Part shown: positions 35,472 through 43,449 of the stretch, piece after piece | Position numbering within the stretch: position 1 is the first letter of the stretch | Layout of the letters: each line of letters begins with the position of its first letter | Origin: Myxococcales bacterium | GTDB taxonomy: Bacteria; Myxococcota_A; Bradymonadia; REDH01 | Reading direction: 5' to 3' | Assembly (NCBI GenBank): GCA_020633625.1 | Contig: JACKDJ010000005.1 | Location: 124,001 to 188,000, forward strand | Length of the DNA: 64,000 nt | Notes under the pieces: model-generated | What the model was told of the DNA's origin: nothing | The model's database searches: none | What the model saw: the letters and a program-made list of their open reading frames with translations, nothing else | Program-made: the position numbers and the translations under genes

Positions 35472-36788
35472 ATGTCGACCCCCAGCTCCCTCGCCGTCTA
35501 CGCCGACCGACGCATCGCGAGCGTCGCGGTGATGGGCTTTGCGTCGGGGCTGCCGCTGTTCCTGACCGGCTCCACGCTGGCCGCAAGACTCACCGAGAGC
35601 GATGTCGACATCACGAGCATCGGTCTGTTCGCGCTGGCCTCGACGCCGTACTCGCTGAAGTTCCTGTGGGCGCCGGTGGTCGACAGGCTGACGTGGGGTC
35701 GGCGCGCGGCGGGGCTCGGTCGGCGCCTGGCGTGGATCGTCGCCGCACAGCTCGCGCTCGCCGCCACATTGCTGGTCCTCGCTGCGGCGCGCCCCACCGA
35801 CGCCATCTTGCTGACCGCGGCCGCCGCGCTCGCCGTGGCGTTCTTTTCGGCGACGCAAGACATCGCGATCGACGCCTACCGCGTGGAGCTGCTCTCGCCG
35901 GAGCAGCAAGCCGCGGGCGCGGCCGCCTCCGTGTTCGGGTACCGCATCGCGATGCTCGCCTCGGGGGCCGGCGCGCTCGCGCTGGCCGCGCATTGGCAGG
36001 AGGGGGCTGCGTCGTCCGAGGGGCTCATGTCGCCGTGGGGTCTGACCTACGCGGCCATGGCCGGCATCCTTCTCTTCGCCGCGGCGTTCTCGGCGTTCGC
36101 GGCGCCTCGCCCACCCGAGACGCCCCCGCGAGCCGCCGAAACGTTCAAGGACGTTGTGCTCACGGCGGTAGTCGCCCCGCTGCGGGCGTTCGCTCGCCGC
36201 GCCGGCTGGCCGTGGATCCTGACCTTCGTCGTCCTGTTCAAGCTCGCCGACGCGCTCGCGTCTTCGCTGCAGATGCCCTTCTTGCTCGAGCTCGGCTTCG
36301 AGAAGCCCGAGATCGCGGCGATCGCCAAGACGTTCGGGCTCGTCGCGACGCTCGGGGGAGCGTTCCTCGGCGGGTTCTACGTCCGCGCCCACGGGACCAT
36401 GCGGGCGCTGCTCGTGGCCAGCGTCCTGATGCTCCTCTCCAACCTCGCGTTCGTCTGGCTCGCGCACACGGGCCCAGTGACTCGGGCGCTCATGATCGTG
36501 ACGACCATCGAGAACGTGACGGGCGGCTTCGGCACCGCCGCCTTCGTCGCCTATCTCGGCCTTCTGTGCGACCGCGAGTTCACCGCGACCCAGTACGCGC
36601 TCCTGACGTCGCTCTCGTCGCTGGCGCGCACCGTGCTGAGCGCGGGGGCCGGCGCAGCGGCCGCGACGCTCGGCTGGACGGGCTTCTTCGCCGCGACCGC
36701 GGTGTGCGGCATCCCCGCCCTCGCGCTGTTCGGGCTGATGCGCGCGAAGGGGTGGACTGGCCTGGAGTCGCACGCGGACGCCGCATGA
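35472..36788 (+). CDS. ampG: AmpG-like muropeptide permease (MFS)
   Basis: Inner-membrane transporter of 438 residues and 12 or more helices, importing anhydromuropeptides for recycling. AmpG signatures: GFASGLPLFLTGSTLAARL, SLKFLWAPVVDRL, FFSATQDIAIDAYRVELL and the later FVVLFKLADALASSLQMPFLLELGF. The ATG at 35472 fits the family start; the open frame extends upstream over the divergent gene only. It shares a 109-bp intergenic region with the NlpC/P60 lipoprotein and overlaps the next gene (ATGA). Confidence 0.92.
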   Translation: MSTPSSLAVYADRRIASVAVMGFASGLPLFLTGSTLAARLTESDVDITSIGLFALASTPYSLKFLWAPVVDRLTWGRRAAGLGRRLAWIVAAQLALAATLLVLAAARPTDAILLTAAAALAVAFFSATQDIAIDAYRVELLSPEQQAAGAAASVFGYRIAMLASGAGALALAAHWQEGAASSEGLMSPWGLTYAAMAGILLFAAAFSAFAAPRPPETPPRAAETFKDVVLTAVVAPLRAFARRAGWPWILTFVVLFKLADALASSLQMPFLLELGFEKPEIAAIAKTFGLVATLGGAFLGGFYVRAHGTMRALLVASVLMLLSNLAFVWLAHTGPVTRALMIVTTIENVTGGFGTAAFVAYLGLLCDREFTATQYALLTSLSSLARTVLSAGAGAAAATLGWTGFFAATAVCGIPALALFGLMRAKGWTGLESHADAA

Positions 36789-37357
36789 GCGCGGCGGCAG
36801 GGACGCTTCGCGCCACCCGACTCGCGACAGTGATCGTACTGGGTGCGGGCAGCGGCGCCTGCTGTCACGCCCGGGCGTCTGTGGAGGCCGCGGCCGCGGC
36901 GGCGGACCGCCACCCAGCGGAGTGCCTCGTGGACGCGACGGCAGATGCGGCCGCACACCCGCCCGAGGAGGCGTTGGGGCCAGCCGTTCCGGTGGTCCCG
37001 TTCTCGATCGACGTCCCTGATCTCGACGGCGACGGAGCGTCCGAGGTCATCATCTCTGCCGACGCGTGGTGCGGCACCAGCGGCAACTGCTACCAGCGGC
37101 TCTACCTCTCCGGCGCCGGCTGCGTGCGCCACGCGCTCACGCTCGTCGCCCAGCTCGAGAGCGTTCAGCCGCTCGCGACCGCGACGCAGGGCGTGCAAGA
37201 CGTCAGCGCGTTCGAAGACGACGGCTGCGCCGGCCAGCTCGGCACACTGCGGCTCTTCCGGTGGGACCGCGACGGCTACACAGAAGGTGCGAGTGTCCGC
37301 TGCGGCTGCCCGGACGAGGAGGGAAGCGGGGCGGTCCGGGACGATCGGTGCCCGTGA
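36785..37357 (+). CDS. Small lipoprotein, unknown function
   Basis: Protein of 190 residues translated from an ATG overlapping the ampG stop. It has a lipoprotein signal (GAGSGACC) and a domain with VPFSIDVPDLDGDGASEVIISADAWCGTSGNCYQRLYL, which resembles an FG-GAP-like or beta-propeller blade with a calcium-binding DxDGDG loop; LRLFRWDRDGYTEG fits the same. Coupling to ampG suggests coordinate expression. Function unknown. Confidence 0.72.
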   Translation: MSAAAGTLRATRLATVIVLGAGSGACCHARASVEAAAAAADRHPAECLVDATADAAAHPPEEALGPAVPVVPFSIDVPDLDGDGASEVIISADAWCGTSGNCYQRLYLSGAGCVRHALTLVAQLESVQPLATATQGVQDVSAFEDDGCAGQLGTLRLFRWDRDGYTEGASVRCGCPDEEGSGAVRDDRCP

Positions 37358-37370
37358 GGGTCGGCGTGCC

Positions 37371-39308
37371 CTACTCCACCGCGCGGATCGACAGCGTGTA
37401 GTCGCCCTCGGCCCCGTCGAAGCCGGTGACCACAAGCGTGAACACGTCGCCCGCAGCGGCCGCGCTGAACTCGACGCGGGACTGGTAGCCGTCGGAGTCG
37501 TCGTTGCATGCGAGCTGCGCCGTCGGGCGCGGACATGAGCCGGCGTATGCGGCAAGGACCGTGTCGTACGACGACCCAGCGGTGTCGGCCGCCCAGGTCC
37601 CCGCGCTCGGCGCGACCCACTCGAACGCGACGTCGCGCGCTCCCGGGAGCCTGGCGCAGGTGATCGCGTAGTCCGTGTCTTCGCCGGCGTTCGACCCGGT
37701 CGCCACGCCCTCGCCGACGGCCGACTCCAGCGACGAGTCGGCGCATACCGGCAGGCAGGCAGGCGCCTCGTCGCAGTCCGAGTCGTGGCAGTCGATCGCG
37801 CGGTCCCCGTCCTCGTCGACGCGGTCGGTGCAGACCGCTTCGACCTCGGGCGGTCGCACGGTCGCGTCGAACACCTCCGCCTCGCCGAGCCGCGCGTGAC
37901 CGTCGATGGTGCCCGGCGCGGCAGGCGCCGCCCCAAAGAAGCTCAGGATCGTCGGGTGAACGTCCATTTGTGTGACCGTGTCGCCGCCCAGCTCGCCGCG
38001 CCCGACGCCGGTACCGGCGAAGATCAGCGGAATGCGCTGGCACGGGTAGATGCGGGCGCCGTGCGAGGTCCCCTCTCCCCCGTGATCGGTCGCAACCACG
38101 ACGAGCCACGCCTCGTCTCGCAGCGTACTGCGTGCAAGCACCGCGTCGACGATCGGCGCCACATAGGTGTCTACCCCCTCGATCGCAGAGCGGTACGTGG
38201 CGAGCTCCGGTGAGAAGCCGCTCGAATGCCCGGCGTGGTCCACGTCGTCGAAGTGCGTGAGAATGGCGTCGTATTCGCCCGACGCGACCCAATCGGCGGC
38301 GATCTCGCCAACGGTCGCATCGTCGCCAAACTCCACGCGCTCGAAGGCGTCGCCCTCGTGCAGCACGGCCGCGGCGGGCAGCCAGTGCGCCACCATCGCC
38401 GTGCGCACGCCCACGTCGTTGCTGAGGCGCCAGGCAAACGTCCGATAGCTCCAGTCTCGGAGGCCAGTCGAGTCGTTGTTTGCTACGAGGTGTCGGTCCG
38501 GCTCGACGCCGGTGAACAGGGTCGTCCAGCCGGCCGACGAGTCGGTGGTCCCGCTGTGTGTCTGCCCGTCGAGCGTCCACGCGCCGATCGAGAGCAGGCC
38601 GTGCAGCGTGGGCGCGTCCGAGGCGAGCAGGCCGTCGGACCGCATCCCGTCGATGCCGATGAACAGCAGGTGAGGCGTCTGGTCGGCGGCGGCGGCCGGG
38701 AAGATGCGCGCGGTCACGGACACAGTGCCGAGCAACGCCGCGCCGTCGGCGTGAACGAGCGCGGCGTCGGCGTGAAGCAGCCCGATGGCGTGGGGATCCG
38801 CGATCGACAGGTGGAGCGACCCGCCCATGTACCTCGCGTCGAGCCACGGTGCGCTCGTAAGCACGGCGACTTCACCGCAGGGCTCGGCGTCGAGGGTCAC
38901 AGCCACATCGGCAGAGGGCGCAGCCTCGCCCTCATGCCCCCACAGCGCGACCTCGCGCGCCGCAACGGTCGCGCTCACCGCGCGCTCGCACCCGACTCCG
39001 TCCGCGAGCTCGAGCCAGTCACCGTCACCGGGGGCGTCGGGGGGCGGCTCGACCTCGAAGGGCGCGTCGCCGGCGTCGAGCTCGCTGTCTGTCGCGGCGT
39101 CATCCGCGCCGGACCCGTCTCTTGTGTCCGCGGCGTCGGCGGCGTCCGCGTCGACCTCCGCGAAGCCGTCGACCGCGTCGACCGCGTCTGCGCCACCGTC
39201 CGTGTCGCGGTCCGCCGCAGGATCGTCGCCGCAAGCGGCCGCGCACGCGAGCATGAGCACCACGCACGACGCCACCGCCGCTGAGCCACGCGTAAACTTC
39301 ACGCCCAT
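37371..39308 (-). CDS. Alkaline-phosphatase-superfamily lipoprotein with PPC domain
   Basis: Exported protein of 645 residues: lipoprotein signal (LMLACAAAC), Asp-rich linker, beta domain, then a type I phosphodiesterase/nucleotide pyrophosphatase-like core. Metal and nucleophile motifs are LFIGIDGMRSDG, TDSSAGWTTLFTG, HFDDVDHAGHSSG and VVVATDHGGEG. After it come a CTDRVDEDGDRAIDCHDSDC putative metal-binding motif and a C-terminal PPC-type beta domain (YDTVLAAYAGSC..GDYTLSIRAVE). The ATG at 39308 has GGAGG 5 nt upstream and overlaps the previous gene by 10 bp. Confidence 0.86.
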   Translation of the reverse strand: MGVKFTRGSAAVASCVVLMLACAAACGDDPAADRDTDGGADAVDAVDGFAEVDADAADAADTRDGSGADDAATDSELDAGDAPFEVEPPPDAPGDGDWLELADGVGCERAVSATVAAREVALWGHEGEAAPSADVAVTLDAEPCGEVAVLTSAPWLDARYMGGSLHLSIADPHAIGLLHADAALVHADGAALLGTVSVTARIFPAAAADQTPHLLFIGIDGMRSDGLLASDAPTLHGLLSIGAWTLDGQTHSGTTDSSAGWTTLFTGVEPDRHLVANNDSTGLRDWSYRTFAWRLSNDVGVRTAMVAHWLPAAAVLHEGDAFERVEFGDDATVGEIAADWVASGEYDAILTHFDDVDHAGHSSGFSPELATYRSAIEGVDTYVAPIVDAVLARSTLRDEAWLVVVATDHGGEGTSHGARIYPCQRIPLIFAGTGVGRGELGGDTVTQMDVHPTILSFFGAAPAAPGTIDGHARLGEAEVFDATVRPPEVEAVCTDRVDEDGDRAIDCHDSDCDEAPACLPVCADSSLESAVGEGVATGSNAGEDTDYAITCARLPGARDVAFEWVAPSAGTWAADTAGSSYDTVLAAYAGSCPRPTAQLACNDDSDGYQSRVEFSAAAAGDVFTLVVTGFDGAEGDYTLSIRAVE

Positions 39309-41179
39309 CTCGACCTCCGCTTTCGGCCCATGGCCAGCACCACTCCAATCAAACAATCCAGCGCGAACACTGGCCCGCCAGACGCACCTCGAGCGCCCGC
39401 GATCCCGCATCCGGCGCCGCCCGCACCAGCGTCGTCCAAGACGCCGTCGCCGCCGTCGGGCAGACCCGCGTCCACGCCGGCAGTAGCGCCGCGCTCGCAG
39501 TCGCTGCCGCCGGTCGGCGTGACGATGCACGTGTACCCGGGCTCCGGCCGACATTCGCGATCGCAGCCGTCGTCGTCCCACAGGTTGCCGTCGTCGCAAC
39601 CCTCGCGCGCCGCGACGACGCCGTCGCCACATACCTCGTCTCCGACGCAGACGCTTGGAGTGCCGGCACACAGGTATCCTTCCTGGACCACACAGTCGAT
39701 GCAGCCAGGTCCGGCGTTCGCCGCGCCGTCGTCACACTGCTCCGCTCCGGCCACCAGCCCGTCGCCGCAGACCGCGCGGCACCCGGCGCCGTCGCACAGC
39801 CAGCCGTCCTCGACCAAACAATCTGCCGAACAGCCGTCTCCGTTCGCGACCGCCCCGTCGTCGCAGGCTTCGGGTCCAACGCGAAGACCGTCGCCGCAGA
39901 CCGAAGCGCAGGCACCGTCGAGCGCGACGAACCCTTCGCCGCAGTCGCACGCGAAACCGCCGCGCGTGTTCCGGCACACCTCGTTGGAGCGGCAACGGAC
40001 CGGGCCGGTGGCGCACTCATCGACGTCGACGCACGAGCCGTCGGCGGCGACGAAGCCGACCGAGCACACAACGCCGCATGCCCCGTCCGAGCACGTCGCG
40101 ACGCCGTCTTCGGGTGCGGGGCAGGACGCAGCGGCGCCGCCGTCCGCGCGACCGTCGCAATCGTTGTCGGCGCCGTCGCAGATGTCCGGCAGGCCCGGCG
40201 AGCAGTCGGCGCCGCACCCGGCCGGGTCGTCGTCGCAGTCGTCGGCGCGCCCCACGCGCCCGACGTCGCCGCACTCATCGAGGGGCGAGATCAGCTCGAA
40301 GTCCGCGGCGTCCCCGTAGCCGTCGCCGTCGCGATCGGCGAAGCATGCGCGCAGGCCGGTGCAGACCCCACCGGCGCAGACGCCGGTCGCGCACAGCAGG
40401 TCGGGCTGCTCGTCGACGAGCCCGTCGCAGTCGTCGTCGACTCCGTTGCATCGCTCCCGCGCGCGAAGCCCGCGCTCGGGGTCCTCCGGTGCGCAGTCGG
40501 ACGCGTCGCAGGTGTGGTCCCCGTCGGTGTCGCCGGTCGCGTCGTCTCCGACGCAAGCGTCGACATCGTTGCACACGCCGTCGCCGTCTGCGTCGCCCGC
40601 GGCGTCGTCACCGAAGCAGACGTCGAGGTCGTCGCACACACCATCCGCGTCTGTGTCGCCTGCGGCGTCGTCGCCCTCGCAGCGGTCACGATCGTCACAC
40701 AGCCCGTCGCCATCGCTGTCGCCCGTGGCGTCGTCGCCGACGCAGACGTCGGCGCAGTCGGGCACTCCGTCGAGGTCGGCGTCACCCTCCCCCGGCATGA
40801 GCTCCCCGTCGCAGTTGGTGTCGCGGCCGTCGCAGACCTCCGCAACGCCGGGTCCCGCGGTCGGGTCCGTCGGCCAGCAGTCGAGGTCATCGCAGACGTA
40901 GTCGCCATCCCGATCGCCGGCTGCGTCGTCGCCGGTGCACCGGTCGCACACGTCGCCGACGAGGTCCCCATCGGCGTCGGCCTGGTCGGGGTTCACCACG
41001 CTGTCGCAGTTGTCCTCGTCGTCGCAGAGGCCGTCGAAGTCCGTGTCGCCCGGCGCGACGGTCTCTCCGGGCTGGACGATCGAGCAGTCGCGGTGCGCGT
41101 GCGCCGGCCTCGCCGCGAGGAGCGCCAGCGCCGCGACGGTAGCGGCCGCGAGCGGTCTCACGCCGTCGGGCGGTCTCAC
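39299..41179 (-). CDS. Surface protein: TSP3 repeats, EGF, Myxococcus Cys-rich repeats, MYXO-CTERM-like tail
   Basis: Protein of about 626 residues. A signal peptide (ALALLAARPAHA) is followed by many thrombospondin type 3 repeats (DTDFDGLCDDEDNCD and similar, calcium-binding), putative metal-binding DGDC modules, one calcium-binding EGF domain (DVDECATG..GGFACDCGEGF) and three DUF4215/Myxococcus cysteine-rich repeats (GDGLVAGAEQCDDG). The C-terminus has Cys-Gly, a hydrophobic stretch and RKRR, as in MYXO-CTERM sorting signals. The GTG at 41179 overlaps the upstream TGA; GTGs at 41206 and 41161 are alternatives, the last created by an 18-bp duplication. Confidence 0.85.
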   Translation of the reverse strand: MRPPDGVRPLAAATVAALALLAARPAHAHRDCSIVQPGETVAPGDTDFDGLCDDEDNCDSVVNPDQADADGDLVGDVCDRCTGDDAAGDRDGDYVCDDLDCWPTDPTAGPGVAEVCDGRDTNCDGELMPGEGDADLDGVPDCADVCVGDDATGDSDGDGLCDDRDRCEGDDAAGDTDADGVCDDLDVCFGDDAAGDADGDGVCNDVDACVGDDATGDTDGDHTCDASDCAPEDPERGLRARERCNGVDDDCDGLVDEQPDLLCATGVCAGGVCTGLRACFADRDGDGYGDAADFELISPLDECGDVGRVGRADDCDDDPAGCGADCSPGLPDICDGADNDCDGRADGGAAASCPAPEDGVATCSDGACGVVCSVGFVAADGSCVDVDECATGPVRCRSNEVCRNTRGGFACDCGEGFVALDGACASVCGDGLRVGPEACDDGAVANGDGCSADCLVEDGWLCDGAGCRAVCGDGLVAGAEQCDDGAANAGPGCIDCVVQEGYLCAGTPSVCVGDEVCGDGVVAAREGCDDGNLWDDDGCDRECRPEPGYTCIVTPTGGSDCERGATAGVDAGLPDGGDGVLDDAGAGGAGCGIAGARGASGGPVFALDCLIGVVLAMGRKRRSRWA

Positions 41180-41188
41180 GCCGTCGGG
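41153..41188. repeat. Perfect 18-bp tandem duplication at a stop-start junction
   Basis: Two identical adjacent 18-bp copies (CGGTCTCACGCCGTCGGG) at 41153-41170 and 41171-41188. Each carries a GTGA stop-start overlap on the minus strand, so the junction between the TPR protein and the surface protein is duplicated, in frame for the latter. Confidence 0.9.
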
Positions 41189-41925
41189 CCTGGCGGGAGC
41201 GCCCACCCCGACTCGCTCGCCAGCGCTGCGGCGTGGCGAGGGTAGAAGCTTGGATGCGCCGCGTGCGCGACGCGAATGAAGTGGCCGCGCGCCGTCGCGA
41301 GGTCTCCGCGCGCCCTGGCGATGAGCCCGAGCAGATGCTCCTCGATCAGCGCCTCGAACTCGGCGTCGATCACGAGCACGCTCCCGCCGGCTGCCGCGCG
41401 CACGATTCTCGTGCGGCGGTCGGGGTCTGCCCGGACCTGCGCCAGGATCGCCTGACCGCGCGCCGGGTCGCCGTTGTAGTGGGCGAGGAGAGCGAGGCCG
41501 AGCTGGGTCGTCGGACGCTCCAGGAGTGGACCGGAGTCGTGCAGGCAGCGCTCGGCGCGAGGGAAGTCGGCACCGAGGTAGAGCAGGTTCCAGCCGAACA
41601 GCGCGCTCGCCGCGCCGCGTAGCGAGGGGTCGAGCTGGTCGGTCGCGATCTGCTCCAGCTCCGCGAGCGACTCCGCAAACCGCCCCTGGCGGTGGAGCGT
41701 CACGGCGAGGTTGTAGCGCAGCGCCGAGTCGACCGCGCCGTCGCCGCTCCGAGCCGCGAGCCGCCGGCGAATGTGTGCCTCAGCGGCTGCGTAGTCCCCG
41801 CGCCGCAGCAGCCGCAGCGCGCGAAACGCGGGTCGCCGCCGCGTCATGCCGACGGTCAGCGCGATCGCGACGAAGAGGAGGGCGAGCGAGAACAAGAGCG
41901 GTCCGGGCGCAGCTTCCGCGCGCAC
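41176..41925 (-). CDS. Membrane-anchored TPR-like protein
   Basis: Protein of about 249 residues. One N-terminal membrane segment (LLFSLALLFVAIALTVG) is followed by helical repeats of TPR character: ALRLLRRGDYAAAEAHIRRRL, SALRYNLAVTLHRQGRFAESLAELEQIA, LGLALLAHYNGDPARGQAIL and EEHLLGLIARARGDLATARGHF. The GTG at 41925 is the first start before the membrane segment; no strong ribosome site was seen, so the start is uncertain. It is translationally coupled to the surface-protein gene and may help its assembly (inference). Confidence 0.72.
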   Translation of the reverse strand: MRAEAAPGPLLFSLALLFVAIALTVGMTRRRPAFRALRLLRRGDYAAAEAHIRRRLAARSGDGAVDSALRYNLAVTLHRQGRFAESLAELEQIATDQLDPSLRGAASALFGWNLLYLGADFPRAERCLHDSGPLLERPTTQLGLALLAHYNGDPARGQAILAQVRADPDRRTRIVRAAAGGSVLVIDAEFEALIEEHLLGLIARARGDLATARGHFIRVAHAAHPSFYPRHAAALASESGWALPPGPTA

Positions 41926-42064
41926 TCTACACGGAGACCGCGGCGCGGCGAAGTCGGTCGCGGCGCTCAGGGCGCTAGCGGCGTCCCAGCCGGCGGCGGT
42001 GTGGTGGGTGTCCATTGCCGACGAGGCCCTGGACTCGGCACCCGCGCTCGCGTACCGCGAGCTC

Positions 42065-42976
42065 ATGCCCAGCACCCTCCACGAACTCCTGCTCGAGATG
42101 GTCCGGCGCGATCCAGGGCTCCTTCGGTCGCTCACGGGCGACGCGCTGACCGACGTGTGGATGCCAAACGCGCCGGTGTCCGTGGTCGACTCGCAGCTTG
42201 TGTCCAGCGCGCCGATCGAGCGGCGTGCAGATCTCGTGCTGGAGCTCCCCGGTCTCAGCGTCGTCGTCGAGGCGCAGCTCCGGGTTGATGCGAAGAAGCT
42301 CACGGCGTGGCCGGCCTATCAGGCGCTGCGCCGTGCCCGCTCGAACCACCCGGTCGCCGTGGTCGTGCTGACGACGAAGCGGAGCGTAGAGAGGTGGGCA
42401 ACGGCGGGCGTAGAGCTCGGACCGGGGCAGGTCTGGGCCCCGCTCGTCGTGGGCCCGTCCGCGTTTCCGACCGCTCCGAGCCGAGAGACGGTGGCGCGAA
42501 ACCCGGAGCTCGCGGTCCTCGCCGCGGAGCTGATGGACCCGCACTCACCCGTCGACGAGGGCTTGCCGACTCTTCGGACTGCCGTGCACGGGCTCGACGA
42601 CGCTGCCAGGGCCGGCCTTGCGGACGACACGGCCGAACTGTACCTTGACGCTGTGCTCGCCGCGGCCCCCGAGGCCGTGCGCCGCGCGCTGGAGGCTGAG
42701 ATGGAGCTGCGAAACTACGAGTACAAGAGCGACTTCGCGAAGAAGTACTACGGCCAGGGCGTGACGGACGGACGCGCCGAGGGCGAGGCGCGCGGACGCG
42801 CCGAGGGCGAGGCGCGCGGACGCGCCGAGGCGGTTCTCGCCGTGGCGGCGAGTCGCGGTCTGGTGCTCTCCACTGCCGAACGCACTCTGGTAGCAGAGTG
42901 CAGGGACCTCGCGACGCTGGACCGGTGGGTCGTACGCGCGGCTACCGTCGAGCGCGCGTCGGAGATCTTCGCGTAG
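42065..42976 (+). CDS. Rpn/PD-(D/E)XK nuclease-like protein with GRAEGEA repeats
   Basis: Protein of about 303 residues of a family common in myxobacteria and cyanobacteria and related to Rpn/transposase-like PD-(D/E)XK nucleases. The N-terminus MPSTLHELLLEMVRRDPGLL is typical, with nuclease-like strands RADLVLELPGLSVVVEAQLRVDAKKLTAWPAY (D..ExQ..K). The tail KYYGQGVTDGRAEGEARGRAE is a repeat region and the end SRGLVLSTAERTLVAECRDLATLDRW is conserved in the family. ATG at 42065 is preferred; the frame is open upstream to 41846. The copy is intact. Whether it still cuts DNA is unknown. Confidence 0.78.
   Translation: MPSTLHELLLEMVRRDPGLLRSLTGDALTDVWMPNAPVSVVDSQLVSSAPIERRADLVLELPGLSVVVEAQLRVDAKKLTAWPAYQALRRARSNHPVAVVVLTTKRSVERWATAGVELGPGQVWAPLVVGPSAFPTAPSRETVARNPELAVLAAELMDPHSPVDEGLPTLRTAVHGLDDAARAGLADDTAELYLDAVLAAAPEAVRRALEAEMELRNYEYKSDFAKKYYGQGVTDGRAEGEARGRAEGEARGRAEAVLAVAASRGLVLSTAERTLVAECRDLATLDRWVVRAATVERASEIFA
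42770..42830 (+). repeat. 24-bp coding repeats (GRAEGEAR)
   Basis: Two full 24-bp units (42770-42793, 42794-42817) and a partial third, beginning GGACGCGCCGAGGGCGAGGC and encoding GRAEGEAR. Such tracts in this family vary in copy number between relatives. Confidence 0.85.
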
Positions 42977-43048
42977 TCGCCGCTGGCGTCCTCTCAACTT
43001 GGGGTTGACTGGAGGACGCGTAGGAGTCGCCTGACAGCGGATCCAACG

Positions 43049-43310
43049 GCAAGGATCCTTCGGGAAGGACCGGCCCGGGGAAGGATCCTGAGGACCCGCA
43101 GGAAGAACTACCTGCGGGAGGGATCCCTGGGGAAGAACTACCTTCGGGAAGGATCCACAGGGGAAGGATCCACAGGGCCCCAACTACCTTCGGGAAGGAT
43201 CCACAGGGGGGCCCAAACTACCTTCGGGAAGGATCCACAGCGGGGAGGAGCCACGGGGGCCCAAACTACCTTCGGGAAGGATCCACAGGATCCACAGCGG
43301 AGCCAACCGC
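43049..43310 (+). repeat. Intergenic array of 25-bp palindromic repeats (four perfect copies)
   Basis: The 472-bp gap between 42976 and 43450 holds no gene. It contains a 25-bp unit starting AACTACCTTCGGGAAGGATC and ending CACAG, perfect at 43136-43160, 43182-43206, 43216-43240 and 43264-43288, with a diverged copy at 43106-43130 and partial copies near 43049-43070, 43161-43175 and 43288-43297. Each unit contains the inverted repeat CCTTC-GG-GAAGG (as RNA, a C(UUCG)G tetraloop) and a GGATCC. Copies are separated by GGGCCCA-type spacers of 9 to 23 bp. No open frame with coding character crosses it. Confidence 0.9.
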
Positions 43311-43449
43311 CCCGCCGGCCCGGCCCCCGGCGTCGCGTCTGGCGCTACGCAGAGTCGCGCCGCCCGCCGTTTACATGACGTCTGGGCGTGTGCACCCTCG
43401 GCCGACTAGACCGGCGCCCGAGCCCGTCGAGAGCACCAGAGGAGCCTCC

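Noticed and set aside
34080..36956. 958-codon open frame on the minus strand
   Set aside because: It overlaps the NlpC/P60 lipoprotein and ampG, whose proteins have clear motifs. The predicted protein is Arg/Gly-rich with no domain, as expected for a shadow frame in GC-rich DNA.
42545..43183. Minus-strand open frame over the repeat array
   Set aside because: It translates the repeats into low-complexity Pro/Ser/Gly-rich sequence and overlaps the Rpn-like gene.
43049..43310. CRISPR array
   Set aside because: Repeats are spaced unevenly by 9 to 23 bp and the spacers share sequence (GGGCCCA), with no cas genes nearby.
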